Source: Brevundimonas fluminis
Lineage (GTDB): Bacteria > Pseudomonadota > Alphaproteobacteria > Caulobacterales > Caulobacteraceae
DNA: 64,000 nt
Assembly: GCF_003934285.1 (NCBI RefSeq)
Contig: NZ_RQWJ01000005.1
Location: forward strand, 82,683 to 146,682
Direction: 5' to 3'
The notes below the pieces were generated by a model. That model did no database searches and was not told the DNA's origin. It saw nothing but the letters and a program-made list of their open reading frames with translations. The position numbers and the translations under genes were made by a program. This document shows, piece after piece, positions 8,478-17,625 of the stretch. How positions within the stretch are numbered: the first letter of the stretch is position 1; the number at the start of each line of letters is the position of its first letter.

Positions 8478-9505
8478 GCCCGGACCTTCCGCTGATCTGG
8501 GCCGGGCTGCTGGCGGTGGCCGTGCTGCTCTACGTCCTGCTGGACGGGTTCGATCTGGGCATCGGCATCCTGTTTCCGTTCGCGCGGTCCAAGGAGGACC
8601 GGGACGTGATGATGAACACCGTCGCCCCGGTGTGGGACGGCAACGAGACCTGGCTGGTGCTGGGCGGCGGGGGACTGCTGGCGGCCTTCCCGCTGGCCTA
8701 CTCGATCCTGATGCCCGCGCTTTACCTGCCGGTGCTGCTGATGCTGGGCGGGCTGATCCTGAGGGGCGTGGCGTTCGAGTTCCGCTTTCGGGCGCGCAGG
8801 CGGGGCCGGGCCTTCTGGACGCGGATGTTCGCCGGCGGCTCGATGCTGACCACCTTCGCGCAAGGGCTGATCCTGGGCGGCTTCATCCAGGGCGTGACCG
8901 TGATCGACGACCGGTTCGCCGGCGGCCAGTTCGACTGGCTGACGCCCTACACCCTGCTGGTCGCATGCGGCCTGACCGCGGGATACGCCCTTCTGGGCGC
9001 GACGTGGTTGATGCTCAAGACGAAGGACGACCTGCACGGCGACGCCCGCCGCTGGGCGCGATGGTCGGCGGCGGCGACCGCCGTCCTGCTGGTCCTCGTC
9101 AGCGTCGCAACCCTGCTGGTGCATCACCGCGTCGGCCTGCGCTGGGGCGTCGACGTGGCGGAGATGCAGATCCGCTGGGACATGCTGGCGCCGCGCCTGG
9201 CCATCCCGGGGCTGGGCCTCGTCGGTCTGGGACTGGTCTTTGCGGGCCTGAGGCGCGGCTCGCACGTGAGACCGTTCGTCGGCGCGCTGGTGGTGTTTCT
9301 GTCAGGCTACCTGGGATTGGCGGTCGGCTTCATGCCCTACGTCGTGCCCTATGCGATCGACTTCCGGCAGGGGGCGGCGCCCGACAACGCCCTGGGGCTC
9401 ATGCTCGTCGGCGCGGTCGTGATCATCCCCATGATCCTGGCCTACACGGCCTGGGTCTACTGGGTCTTCCGGGGAAAGGTCGATGCGGAGAGCGGCTATC
9501 ATTAG
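8474..9505 (+). CDS. cydB: cytochrome bd ubiquinol oxidase subunit II
   Basis: 343 residues, eight to nine membrane segments, with the family motif LLDGFDLGIG (residues 22-31) and WDGNETWLVLGGG. It is the structural partner of CydA in the heme d oxidase. Its start overlaps the cydA stop, and its own 3' end overlaps the start of the small DUF2474 gene by 23 bp, so three subunits are read as one operon. The C-terminus WVYWVFRGKVDAESGYH is typical of the Cio branch. Confidence 0.93.
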   Translation: MSPDLPLIWAGLLAVAVLLYVLLDGFDLGIGILFPFARSKEDRDVMMNTVAPVWDGNETWLVLGGGGLLAAFPLAYSILMPALYLPVLLMLGGLILRGVAFEFRFRARRRGRAFWTRMFAGGSMLTTFAQGLILGGFIQGVTVIDDRFAGGQFDWLTPYTLLVACGLTAGYALLGATWLMLKTKDDLHGDARRWARWSAAATAVLLVLVSVATLLVHHRVGLRWGVDVAEMQIRWDMLAPRLAIPGLGLVGLGLVFAGLRRGSHVRPFVGALVVFLSGYLGLAVGFMPYVVPYAIDFRQGAAPDNALGLMLVGAVVIIPMILAYTAWVYWVFRGKVDAESGYH

Positions 9506-9653
9506 ACCCCGGCCTCCCGCCGAGCCGGGGACGCCGCCCCCGCCCTTGTGGCGAAGGCTGGCCTGGTTCCTCGGGCTCTCCCTCGCATCGGCCGGAGCGG
9601 TGGCCGCGGTCGCCTATGCCCTGCGCGCCCTGCCCTTCATGGGCGCGGGCTGA
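9483..9653 (+). CDS. DUF2474-type small membrane subunit of the bd oxidase
   Basis: 56 residues: a proline-rich N-terminus (RPRPPAEPGTPPPP) followed by LWRRLAWFLGLSLASAGAVA and a single membrane helix ending with ALPFMGAG. DUF2474 proteins are short single-pass proteins encoded directly after cydB in Cio-type operons, analogous to the CydX subunit of E. coli. The ATG at 9483 lies 23 bp inside cydB in another frame, which indicates translational coupling. The N-terminus may really begin later, but no other ATG exists upstream of the helix. Function as a stabilising subunit is inference from family context. Confidence 0.72.
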   Translation: MRRAAIIRPRPPAEPGTPPPPLWRRLAWFLGLSLASAGAVAAVAYALRALPFMGAG

Positions 9654-9684
9654 GCGGAACCGCCGGCGCGGTCGCGGGCTTTTC

Positions 9685-9703
9685 CCTCCGTCAACCGAGG
9701 AGG
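9685..9703 (+). promoter_or_regulatory. hairpin that can mask the ribosome site of the TspO-like gene
   Basis: CCTCC at 9685-9689 is complementary to GGAGG at 9699-9703, the ribosome-binding site seven bases before the ATG at 9710. A 5-bp stem with a 9-base loop could reduce translation initiation. It is short, so this is only suggestive. Confidence 0.25.
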
Positions 9704-9709
9704 CCCCGC

Positions 9710-10249
9710 ATGAGCGTCGAAGACACCCTGGACCAGGCGCTGGACGGCGCGGCGGAGTTCCTGAACGCGGGAGACCGCCCGGCGCACCATGTCGCGCTCG
9801 GTCTGGCGCTGACGGTAGGCTTCGCTCTCGCCTCGGCCGCTCTGGCCAAGGGCGTCGTAGAGCCGCGCCGGCGCAGCCGGGCGCAGGCGCTGCGGCGTGA
9901 GGGCCCGGTCACCGAGCGACCGCGCGGCTCCCTCGGCCTGCTGATCCCGGCGGTGTTCTCCGCCACGACGCTCTCGGCCCTTCGCGTCTGGAACGCGCCG
10001 TCGCGCAAGGAGCGTACGACCGCCCTGTCGCTGTGGGCGGTGGCGCAGGCGGCCAATGCGGCGCTGCTGGCCTTCCGCCCGTCCAGCCGCGCGGGCCAGA
10101 TCGCGGCGGCGATGACGTCGGCGGGGCTGGCGGCCGCGTTCGCCCACGAGGCGCGCCGCGTGGACGTTGGCGCGGGCAAGCTGGCGGCCCCGTTCGGCGC
10201 CACCACGCGGATCGCCAACCGCGTCGAGGATCGGGCGACGCTGCACTGA
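9710..10249 (+). CDS. TspO/MBR-family-like membrane protein
   Basis: 179 residues with a strong AGGAGG site. The stretch NAPSRKERTTALSLWAVAQ then AANAALLAF, followed by two more hydrophobic segments and FAHEARRVDVGAGKLAAPFGA, resembles the second half of TspO tryptophan-rich sensory proteins (PSxKER-LaLGLWavqLalNa, RVDrlAa-LLvPY). The N-terminal 70 residues, with one membrane helix and an Arg-rich loop, do not fit the canonical family, and few tryptophans remain. It is either a divergent TspO or a fusion. Ligand (porphyrin or other) cannot be judged. Confidence 0.5.
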   Translation: MSVEDTLDQALDGAAEFLNAGDRPAHHVALGLALTVGFALASAALAKGVVEPRRRSRAQALRREGPVTERPRGSLGLLIPAVFSATTLSALRVWNAPSRKERTTALSLWAVAQAANAALLAFRPSSRAGQIAAAMTSAGLAAAFAHEARRVDVGAGKLAAPFGATTRIANRVEDRATLH

Positions 10250-10338
10250 CCGTCCTTGCCCGGACCCGGCCGATCCTCTAGGGACTGCGCCCGTTCCGCG
10301 CGCCGCGTCGGCCGCGCCTCCAGACAGCGAATTCTCCG

Positions 10339-10908
10339 ATGGCCAAGATCAACGGCAACACCATCAAGCCGGGCATGGTGCTCCAGCACAACGGCGGCCT
10401 GTGGGTCGTGACCAAGGCCAGCCACGTCAAGCCCGGCAAGGGCGGCGCCTTCGCCAACGTCGAGGCCAAGAACCTCGAAACCGGCAACAAGCTGAACGAG
10501 CGCTTCCGCTCGGAAGACAAGGTCGAGCGCGTCACGCTGGAGCAGAAGGATTTCTCCTACCTGTACGACGGCGGCGACAGCCTGGTGTTCATGGACGACG
10601 CCACCTACGAGCAGATCGAGCTGCAGAAGGACTGGGTGGGCGAAGAGCGCATCCCCTACCTGCAGGAGGGCATGAAGGTCGTCATCGAGATGCACGAAGA
10701 GCGTCCGATCGGACTGGAGCTGCCGGAGCAGGTCACCCTGACCGTCGCCGAGACCGAGCCGACGGTGAAGGGCCAGACGGCCTCGTCCTCCTACAAGCCC
10801 GCCATCGCCGACAACGGCGTGCGCATCATGATCCCGCCCTACATGTCGGCCGGCGAGCGCATCGTCGTCGACACGACCACGGGCGAATACGTCCGCCGCG
10901 CGGACTGA
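10339..10908 (+). CDS. efp: elongation factor P
   Basis: 189 residues with the three beta-barrel EF-P domains. It relieves ribosome stalling at polyproline stretches. The modification loop is [11 protein letters not shown] with lysine at position 34, the residue lysylated by EpmA in many bacteria. The C-terminal motif [24 protein letters not shown] is the family signature. A helper modification enzyme is not in the window. Many proteins here are proline-rich (the motE tail, DUF2474), which would make them clients. Confidence 0.96.
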   Translation: MAKINGNTIKPGMVLQHNGGLWVVTKASHVKPGKGGAFANVEAKNLETGNKLNERFRSEDKVERVTLEQKDFSYLYDGGDSLVFMDDATYEQIELQKDWVGEERIPYLQEGMKVVIEMHEERPIGLELPEQVTLTVAETEPTVKGQTASSSYKPAIADNGVRIMIPPYMSAGERIVVDTTTGEYVRRAD

Positions 10909-11000
10909 CTTCCGCGGCTCCGACCGGGGCCGTCAGCGTTTGAACTTCTCCGCATGACCGGGCCGCGCGCCTTTGAGGTCATGCGGACCAGGAGATCCCC

Positions 11001-11807
11001 ATGGCCCTCGCCTCCGCCCTCTTGCAAGTGATGATGGACGCGGTCCGCAAGACCGCCCGTCCGATGGTCCGCGATTTCGGCGAGGTCGCCCAGCTTCAGG
11101 TGTCGCGCAAGGGGCCTGCGGACTTCGTCACCGCCGCGGACGTCAAGGCGGAGCAGACCCTGTTCGAACTGCTGACCAAGGCCCGCCCCGGCTACGGCTT
11201 CCTGGGCGAGGAGCGCGGCATGATCGAGGGGACGGACAAGACCCACACCTGGATCGTCGATCCCATCGACGGCACGACCAACTTCATGCACGCCATGCCG
11301 CAGTTCGCGATCACCGTGGCCCTGCAGCGCACCGACCACGACGGCCGCGCCGAGATCGTGGCGGGCGTGACCTACAACCCCGTGCAGAACGAGATGTTCT
11401 GGGCCGAGAAGGGCAAAGGCGCGCACCTGAACGACACGCGCATCCGCGTGTCGGGGCGCAAGGACCTGGCCGACGGCCTGATCTCGACCGGCCTGCCCTT
11501 CCTGGGACGTCCCGGCCATGCGCAGGCGATCAAGGACCTGCACGGCGTGGGCCAGCGCGTGGCCGGCATCCGCCGCCTCGGCGCCGCCTCGCTGGACCTG
11601 GCCTGGACCGCCTGCGGCCGGTACGACGCCTTCTACGAGCGGGGCCTGAACATCTGGGACGTGGCGGCCGGCGTGCTGCTGGTCACCGAGGCGGGCGGTG
11701 TGGTCACCACCGTCGACGCCGATGGCGACCCGCTGAACGGCAAGCAGATCGTCGCGGGCGGCCCGGACATGCAGGCGAACCTGCGCAAGGTGCTGCAGGC
11801 GGCCTGA
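11001..11807 (+). CDS. suhB: inositol monophosphatase family protein (SuhB-like)
   Basis: 268 residues. The metal-binding motifs are all present: GEE at residues 69-71, DPIDGTTNF at 87-95 and the C-terminal NIWDVAAG with its aspartate. The family hydrolyses inositol-1-phosphate or related sugar phosphates with Mg2+; SuhB in enterobacteria also takes part in rRNA antitermination. AGGAGA precedes the ATG. The convergent ABC exporter ends 8 bp further on. The exact substrate is not known. Confidence 0.88.
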   Translation: MALASALLQVMMDAVRKTARPMVRDFGEVAQLQVSRKGPADFVTAADVKAEQTLFELLTKARPGYGFLGEERGMIEGTDKTHTWIVDPIDGTTNFMHAMPQFAITVALQRTDHDGRAEIVAGVTYNPVQNEMFWAEKGKGAHLNDTRIRVSGRKDLADGLISTGLPFLGRPGHAQAIKDLHGVGQRVAGIRRLGAASLDLAWTACGRYDAFYERGLNIWDVAAGVLLVTEAGGVVTTVDADGDPLNGKQIVAGGPDMQANLRKVLQAA

Positions 11808-11814
11808 CCCGTCC

Positions 11815-13659
11815 TCACTCGCCCCTGAACTGAAGCTCGGCCAGACGGGAATACAGGCCGCCGCGGGCGACCAGGTCGTGGTGCGTCCCCTCCTCCACCA
11901 CCCGGCCTCCGTCCATGACGACGATGCGGTCGGCGCGCAGGACCGTGGCCAGACGGTGGGCGATGACGAGAGTGGTGCGCTCCTCCATCGCCTGATCCAG
12001 CGCCGCCTGCACCAGGTGTTCGTTCTCCGAATCGAGGGCGCTGGTGGCCTCGTCCAGCAGCAGTATGGGGGCATGGCGGATCAGCGCGCGGGCGATGGCC
12101 AGGCGCTGGCGCTGGCCGCCCGACAGGGTTTTGCCCCGCTCGCCCAAGGGGGTGTCGAACCCCTGCGGCAGGGCCTCGATGAAGGTTCGGGCCTGCGCAC
12201 GGCCGGCGGCGTCCATGATTTCGTCGTCCGTCGCTGTCTCACGGCCGAATCGCACGTTTTCGGCGGCGGAGCCGGAGAACAGCGGCGCCTCCTGCGAGAC
12301 CCAGGCGAAGCGGTCGCGCACCTGACCGGGATCGGCCTCGCGGACGTCGACGCCGTCGACCAACACCACGCCGCTCTGCGGGTCGTAGAAGCGCAGCAGC
12401 AAGCGGAAGACGGTGGACTTGCCGGCGCCCGACGGGCCGACCAGGGCGACGGTCTCGCCGGGACGCACGGTCAGGGAGAAGCCGTTCAATGCCGGCAGGT
12501 CCGGCCGGCCCGGATAGGCGAAGTCGACGCCGGACATCGAAACCTCGCCGCGTGGCGGCGAGGGCAGGACGCGAGGCGACGCCGGAGCCGCGATCAGCGG
12601 CTCGGCCCGCATCAGCTCGTCTATCCGTTCCATGGCGCCGGCGGCCTTCTGGACGTCGCCCCAGCTTTCGCCCAGCGCGCCGACGGCGCCGCCGGCGAAG
12701 GTGGACAGCAGGACGAACTGCAGCAGGGCGCCCGGGCTCATGCGGCCCGCGATCACGTCCTGGGCGCCGAGCCAGAGCACCAGCGTCACGCCGCCGAACA
12801 TCACGCCGATGATCAGAGCGGTCATGACGGCGCGGGCCTGCATGCGCCTGATCGAGGTGGCGAAGGACGCCTCGACCGCCGCCTCGAAGCGGCGGACGGC
12901 GGTGGCCTCGCGCCCGAAGGCCTGGACCGTCTCGACGCCGTCCACGCTCTCTCCGGCCGAGGCGACGGCCTCGGCGAAGGCGTCCTGGGTCTTGACCGTC
13001 AGGCGGCGCACGACCCGACCGAACAGGAAAAGCGGCACGATCAGGACCGGCACGATCAGAACCACCAGCCCGGTCAGCTTGGGCGAGACGAAGAACAGCA
13101 GGATGATCGCTCCGATCAGCGTCAACAGGTTGCGCAGGGCGTAAGAGACCGACGTTGTCAGCAGCGTCTCGACGAGAGCGATGTCGGTGGTCAGCCGCGA
13201 GAGCACCTCGCCGGTGCGCATCTTCACGTAGAAGCCGGGGTCCAGGGTCAGCACGCGCCGGAACAGTCCCTCGCGCAGGTCGGCGACGATGCGCTCGCCC
13301 GTGCGGGTGACGAAGTAGTAGCGGAACGCCGTGGCCAGGCCGAGGAACAGGGCGTTCAGGCCCAGCAGACCGAACCAGAAGTTCAGGCCGGCGCCGCCGC
13401 TGAGGAAGCCGTTGTCGATGGCGCCCCGCGCCGTCACGGTCAGGCCGAGCGAGGCGGCGGTGGACAGGAGCAGCCACAGCGCCGCCATCCCCGCATGGCC
13501 CGAATGGGCCGCCGCATAGGGCAGCAGGCGCGCGAGCGGCCGGACGTCCTTGCTGCGCGCGCGACGCTCGCCGGCCTCGGACATCCTCTCGGTCAGCTGG
13601 GCGCCGGCGCCGGGGCGGCCGGCGGCGGAGGGATCGGCGGAGGCGGGGGCGTCGGTCAT
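11815..13659 (-). CDS. MsbA-like ABC exporter (fused permease and ATPase)
   Basis: 614 residues as a half-transporter: a 35-residue hydrophilic leader, six membrane helices (about residues 50-330), then the nucleotide-binding domain with Walker [11 protein letters not shown]-loop [12 protein letters not shown], signature [15 protein letters not shown] and Walker [17 protein letters not shown], followed by the H-loop VIAHRLATV. It should act as a homodimer exporting lipids or other hydrophobic compounds. The family runs from MsbA-like flippases to drug exporters, and sequence alone does not settle which. Confidence 0.88.
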   Translation of the reverse strand: MTDAPASADPSAAGRPGAGAQLTERMSEAGERRARSKDVRPLARLLPYAAAHSGHAGMAALWLLLSTAASLGLTVTARGAIDNGFLSGGAGLNFWFGLLGLNALFLGLATAFRYYFVTRTGERIVADLREGLFRRVLTLDPGFYVKMRTGEVLSRLTTDIALVETLLTTSVSYALRNLLTLIGAIILLFFVSPKLTGLVVLIVPVLIVPLFLFGRVVRRLTVKTQDAFAEAVASAGESVDGVETVQAFGREATAVRRFEAAVEASFATSIRRMQARAVMTALIIGVMFGGVTLVLWLGAQDVIAGRMSPGALLQFVLLSTFAGGAVGALGESWGDVQKAAGAMERIDELMRAEPLIAAPASPRVLPSPPRGEVSMSGVDFAYPGRPDLPALNGFSLTVRPGETVALVGPSGAGKSTVFRLLLRFYDPQSGVVLVDGVDVREADPGQVRDRFAWVSQEAPLFSGSAAENVRFGRETATDDEIMDAAGRAQARTFIEALPQGFDTPLGERGKTLSGGQRQRLAIARALIRHAPILLLDEATSALDSENEHLVQAALDQAMEERTTLVIAHRLATVLRADRIVVMDGGRVVEEGTHHDLVARGGLYSRLAELQFRGE

Positions 13660-13794
13660 GGCCGCGCCTCTTGCCCCGGAACCGTCTCCGGTGTAAACGC
13701 CCGCGCTCGCCGCAGGCCCCGTCTGCGGCTCACGTCATTTCAGCGCACCGACGGTCGGCATCGTCACCGCGCGTTTCTGGACCGGATCATCGCC

Positions 13795-14019
13795 ATGAAG
13801 GCCGACACCCACCCCGACTACCACTTCATCACCGTGACGATGACGGACGGCACCACCTATCAGACGCGCTCGACCTATCAGAAGGAAGGCGCGACGCTGA
13901 ACCTGGACATCGACCCGCTGACGCACCCGGCGTGGACCGGCGGCAACGCCCATCTGATGGACCGCGCCGGCCGCGTCTCGAAGTTCAACAACAAGTTCGG
14001 CGGCTTCATCAAGAAGTGA
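13795..14019 (+). CDS. rpmE: 50S ribosomal protein L31
   Basis: 74 residues beginning [20 protein letters not shown], with HPAWTGG in the middle and [12 protein letters not shown] at the end, matching alphaproteobacterial bL31. It lacks the CxxC zinc cysteines, i.e. it is the zinc-independent form, so it needs no zinc-regulated paralogue. Two hairpins follow the stop codon. Confidence 0.95.
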   Translation: MKADTHPDYHFITVTMTDGTTYQTRSTYQKEGATLNLDIDPLTHPAWTGGNAHLMDRAGRVSKFNNKFGGFIKK

Positions 14020-14023
14020 CGCC

Positions 14024-14096
14024 CTCCGCGCGTGTGCGCGGAGACACAGGATGCGACTTCGCGTCGCCGCAGCGCCGGTCCGGAAGGGCCGGCGCT
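14024..14096 (+). terminator. two consecutive hairpins after rpmE, the second a likely terminator
   Basis: The first is a perfect 8-bp stem CTCCGCGC/GCGCGGAG with loop GTGT at 14024-14043. The second is an 11-bp stem with one G-U pair at 14071-14096 (AGCGCCGGTCC, loop GGAA, GGGCCGGCGCT) followed by TTCG. The second has the better shape for intrinsic termination, but the U-tract is short. They separate rpmE from the L,D-transpeptidase gene. Confidence 0.55.
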
Positions 14097-14192
14097 TTCG
14101 ATTCGGCCGGAACGTCGATAAGCTGACCGACGTTTCCCATATGGGGCGCGGGCGGCGAACGCCGTCGCCCGGAACCGTGAGACGGACCGAGC

Positions 14193-15749
14193 ATGAATCG
14201 TCGAGAATTGGGCTTGGGCGCCGCGATGGCGGCCCTGACGGGCGCAGCCGCTCCGGCCATGGCCCAGTCCCGGGACCCCGACGCGGTCCAGTTCTACAAC
14301 ACCTTCAACGATCAGCTGGCGCGTCTGCCCGCCACGCTGCAGCCGGACGTCCGCGCCTTCTACGAGAAGAACGGCTGGACCCCCGTGTGGACGCCCGCCC
14401 GCCTGCAGCAGCTGCGGACCGTGGCCTCGCGCGCGGAGCGCCACGGGCTGGCCGAGGGCGATCACTTCGACTTCCCGAGGCTGGCCGCCGACCGCGCCCG
14501 GTCGGAGATGCTGACGACGGCCGCCCTGCTGTCCTACTGCCGCGTCCTGTCCGAAGGTCGCATCCGTCCCGAGATGGTCGAGGACCTGTGGGAGATGCGC
14601 AAGAACCGCGTCGACCTGCCGACCGGCCTGCACGACGCCCTGGCGCGCGACGCCCTGCTGGACTGGGCCGAGGGACTGGCCCCCACGGACATCGGTTACG
14701 CCAACCTGTCGGCCGGCTACGTCCGCTATCGCCGCCTGATCCGCGACGGCGGCGGCTGGCCCACGTTCCGCGTCGGCGCGAACATCGAGCCCGGCCAGAG
14801 CGACGCGCGCATCCCCGTGCTGATCGAACGCCTGATGGCGGAGGGCGACATCTCGGCGCCGGACGGCGCGCGCCTGCTGGCCGAGGGGATCGTCTACGGG
14901 CCGGAACTGCAGGAGGCCGTGCGCGGCTTCCAGGTGCGGCACGGGCTGCTGGGCGACGCGCGCATCGGTTCGGGCACCCAGCGCTCGCTGTCGGCCAGCG
15001 CCGAGAACCGCGCCCGCCAGATCGCCCTGAACCTCGAACGCCGCCGCTGGCTGGCGCGCGACGTTCCCGACGAGCGCATCGAGGTGAACACCGCCGCGGC
15101 CATCATGGTCTACTGGAAGGACGGTCGTCCGGTTCATTCCAACCGGGTCGTGGTCGGCACGCCGGCGAACCAGACGCCCAGCCTGGAGCGGCCCTTCGCC
15201 TCGGTGGTCGCCAATCCGCCCTGGTACGTGCCCGCCGGCATCGCGCGGAACGAAATCCTGCCCAAGGGCCCCGGCTATCTGGCCGCCAACGACATGTACA
15301 TCCAGAACGGGACGGTCATCCAGCGCGCCGGACCGCGCTCGGCTCTGGGCTACGTCAAGTTCGAGCTGCAGGACAGCTACGCCATCTTCCTGCACGACAC
15401 GCCGTCCAAGGCGGCGTTCAACAACGCCTATCGCCATCGTTCTCACGGTTGCGTGCGGGTGCAGGGCGCGGTCGACTTCGCCCGCCTGCTGCTGTCGCCC
15501 GATCCGGTCAAGCTGGCCGAGTTCGACGCGGCGCAGGACAACCGCCGGACCACGCGCGTGACCACGGGCCGCGAGATCGGGGTGCGCCTGCTGTACTGGA
15601 CGGCCTTCGTCGACGGTCAGGGCCGCGTCGCGTTCCGCGAGGACGTCTACAAGCGCGACGACAAGCTGGCCGACGCCCTGGGCATCGCGGTGAACCTGCC
15701 GGCCCCGGTCATCGACGGCCGCGCGGACGAGAACGACGTCGGGCCGTAA
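14193..15749 (+). CDS. L,D-transpeptidase of the YcbB/LdtD type
   Basis: 518 residues with a signal peptide (MNRRELGLGAAMAALTGAAA, cleaved after AMAQ). Domain order follows LdtD: an N-terminal scaffold, a peptidoglycan-binding-like segment (VYGPELQEAVRGFQVRHGLL, about residues 230-260) and the YkuD catalytic domain with HRSHGCVRVQ, whose nucleophile is C420. It forms 3-3 cross-links in peptidoglycan or attaches proteins, in the periplasm. The segment FLHDTPSK is the usual upstream motif of the catalytic domain. Confidence 0.9.
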   Translation: MNRRELGLGAAMAALTGAAAPAMAQSRDPDAVQFYNTFNDQLARLPATLQPDVRAFYEKNGWTPVWTPARLQQLRTVASRAERHGLAEGDHFDFPRLAADRARSEMLTTAALLSYCRVLSEGRIRPEMVEDLWEMRKNRVDLPTGLHDALARDALLDWAEGLAPTDIGYANLSAGYVRYRRLIRDGGGWPTFRVGANIEPGQSDARIPVLIERLMAEGDISAPDGARLLAEGIVYGPELQEAVRGFQVRHGLLGDARIGSGTQRSLSASAENRARQIALNLERRRWLARDVPDERIEVNTAAAIMVYWKDGRPVHSNRVVVGTPANQTPSLERPFASVVANPPWYVPAGIARNEILPKGPGYLAANDMYIQNGTVIQRAGPRSALGYVKFELQDSYAIFLHDTPSKAAFNNAYRHRSHGCVRVQGAVDFARLLLSPDPVKLAEFDAAQDNRRTTRVTTGREIGVRLLYWTAFVDGQGRVAFREDVYKRDDKLADALGIAVNLPAPVIDGRADENDVGP

Positions 15750-15752
15750 GGA

Positions 15753-16286
15753 TCAGTTCCTGAAGGCCGCAGTCAGCCGGTCCATCTGGCTGAGCACCGG
15801 GTTCACCGGAACTTCGGCCTCCGCGTCGACGTACATGCGGCGGTCGAGGTGCAGGGCGCGTTCGTACAGGCGCTCGGCGCGGACGACGTGCTCGATCAGG
15901 GCGATCGGCAGATCCGGATGGCTGGGCTCGGTGCGCAGGCGCAATGAGGCGAGACGGTAGCGCGCGTCGCAGGCGGCTTCTGCGGTCATGTCGCCCTCGC
16001 GCACCGCGCGCTGAACCAGCAGCCATGAGGCCATCTGCATCAGGCGCGTGGTCAGAGACATGCTTTCCGAGGCATAGGCCAGAGCGGCGGCGCGGCTGAG
16101 CAACTTGGATTCCCGCCGCCCGTCGCCGTCCAGATATGCGGCGACCTCCTCGACCAGTTCCATACCCTCGCGGAAGGTGCGCTCGAACAGCTCGGAGGCG
16201 GCGAACTCGCGCACCACGACCGCACGCGGCCGACCGGAGGCGACGTCGGGACCGGCGTCGTCAATCATGGAATCCATCGACAGCAT
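15753..16286 (-). CDS. DUF1465 family protein
   Basis: 177 residues, soluble, largely helical. The core REFAASELFERTFREGMELV then EEVAAYLDGDGRRESKLLSR and LTTRLMQMASWLLVQRAVREG fits the alphaproteobacterial DUF1465 family as I remember it; its function is unknown, though it is widely conserved beside DUF1192. Three in-frame ATGs occur close together (16286, 16277, 16268); the first has AAGAG nine bases upstream. It ends 4 bp from the convergent L,D-transpeptidase stop. Confidence 0.72.
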   Translation of the reverse strand: MLSMDSMIDDAGPDVASGRPRAVVVREFAASELFERTFREGMELVEEVAAYLDGDGRRESKLLSRAAALAYASESMSLTTRLMQMASWLLVQRAVREGDMTAEAACDARYRLASLRLRTEPSHPDLPIALIEHVVRAERLYERALHLDRRMYVDAEAEVPVNPVLSQMDRLTAAFRN

Positions 16287-16370
16287 ACGGGAACGCTCTT
16301 GGCACGCGCGGACGGACGGGGCCCGCAGCCCTTGCGCGTGCAACGGTCATGCCAGCGCCGCCCACCCGCG

Positions 16371-16574
16371 TCACTGACCGAAATTGAACAGGGCGTCAGC
16401 CGCCGACTTGCGCTCGGCCTTGCGCTGCATGGCCGCGCGCGTCCGGGCGATCTCGGCCTCCAGGGCGGCGATGCGCTCCTGACAGTCCTCGACGGAGTGC
16501 AGGTCCAGGTCCTCCCGTCCCAGTTCGGCCAACGGACCGCGAACGCGCTGGGGCTCCAGATCCTCGAACGACAT
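16371..16574 (-). CDS. DUF1192 family protein
   Basis: 67 residues. The centre DLDLHSVEDCQERIAALEAE followed by IARTRAAMQRKAERKSAADALF is the DUF1192 pattern: a short N-terminus and one long amphipathic, coiled-coil-like helix. Function unknown. It precedes the DUF1465 gene on the same strand with an 84-bp gap, a pairing common in alphaproteobacteria. The ATG follows GGAGG-like sequence in the leader shared with the divergent oxidoreductase gene. Confidence 0.8.
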   Translation of the reverse strand: MSFEDLEPQRVRGPLAELGREDLDLHSVEDCQERIAALEAEIARTRAAMQRKAERKSAADALFNFGQ

Positions 16575-16652
16575 GACGGCCTCCTTGGCGGCGAGCGGCG
16601 CAGCCCTCTATGAAGCGCCGGGGCGCGACGATTGGCAAGCAGCGAGGGCCGG

Positions 16653-17624
16653 ATGCGGGCGATCGGGATCGAGGGCGGGTCGGGGCCGGCGGAAGCGCTG
16701 CGCATGGTCGAGCTACCCGATCCGACGCCGGGCCCGGGCGAAATCCTGATCCACGTGCGGGCCGCGGGCGTGAACCGGCCAGACCTGCTGCAGAGGGCAG
16801 GTCTGTATCCGCCGCCGCCGGGCGCCAGCGCCGTTCCGGGACTGGAAGTCGCGGGGACGGTCGCCGCGCTGGGAGCGGGAGCGACCCGCTGGCGCGTCGG
16901 AGAGGAGGTCTGCGCGCTGCTGGGCGGCGGCGGCTATGCGGAACTGGCCGTGGTGGACGCCCGACACGCGCTGCCCGTTCCGGAAGGTCTCGACCTGATC
17001 AAGGCCGCCGCCCTCCCCGAGACGGTGATCACCGTCTGGGCCAACGTGTTCGAGGCCGGGGCGCTGAAAGCCGGGGAGACCCTGCTGCTCCATGGCGCCA
17101 CCAGCGGCATAGGCGTCACGGCGATCCGGATGGCGAAGGCGCACGGGGCGCGCGTGATCGCCACCTCGCGCGGCGCCGAAAAGGCGCGGGCCGCGGCAAG
17201 TCTGGGCGCGGACGTCAGTCTGGACGCGACGGCGGTCGATCTGGCAGCGGCGGTGCGGGAGGCGGGCGGCGCGGACGTCATCCTGGACATGGTCGGCGCG
17301 GCCTATGCCGCGGTGAACCAGACGGCGCTGAACCCCTTCGGCCGCTGGGTGGTGATCGGGACCCAGTCGGGGGCGCTGGCGGAGATAGACCTGACGCGGC
17401 TGATGCTGAAGCGTCAGGTGCTGACGGGATCGACGCTGAGGTCGCGGCCGGCGGACGAAAAGGCGCGGCTGATCGCGGAGGTCGAACGGGTCGTCTGGCC
17501 GTGGGTCGCGGCCGGGCGGGTCAGGCCGCCGATCGACGCGACCTTCCCCCTGGACCGGGCGCGGGACGCCCACCTCCGGCTGGAGGCGGGCGTCCACGTC
17601 GGCAAGATCGTGCTGACGGTCTGA
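16653..17624 (+). CDS. NAD(P)H quinone oxidoreductase, PIG3/QOR type
   Basis: 323 residues of the zinc-free medium-chain dehydrogenase/reductase family. The N-terminal GroES-like domain has GPGEILIHVRAAGVNRPDLLQRAG and YPPPPGASAVPGLEVAG, which are typical of the TIGR02824/PIG3 quinone oxidoreductase group; the Rossmann part has LLHGATSGIGVTAIRMAK. It reduces quinones using NADPH. GAGGG five bases before the ATG supports this start over the TTG at 16632. The stop lies 1 bp from the convergent neighbour stop. Confidence 0.9.
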   Translation: MRAIGIEGGSGPAEALRMVELPDPTPGPGEILIHVRAAGVNRPDLLQRAGLYPPPPGASAVPGLEVAGTVAALGAGATRWRVGEEVCALLGGGGYAELAVVDARHALPVPEGLDLIKAAALPETVITVWANVFEAGALKAGETLLLHGATSGIGVTAIRMAKAHGARVIATSRGAEKARAAASLGADVSLDATAVDLAAAVREAGGADVILDMVGAAYAAVNQTALNPFGRWVVIGTQSGALAEIDLTRLMLKRQVLTGSTLRSRPADEKARLIAEVERVVWPWVAAGRVRPPIDATFPLDRARDAHLRLEAGVHVGKIVLTV

Positions 17625-17625
17625 C

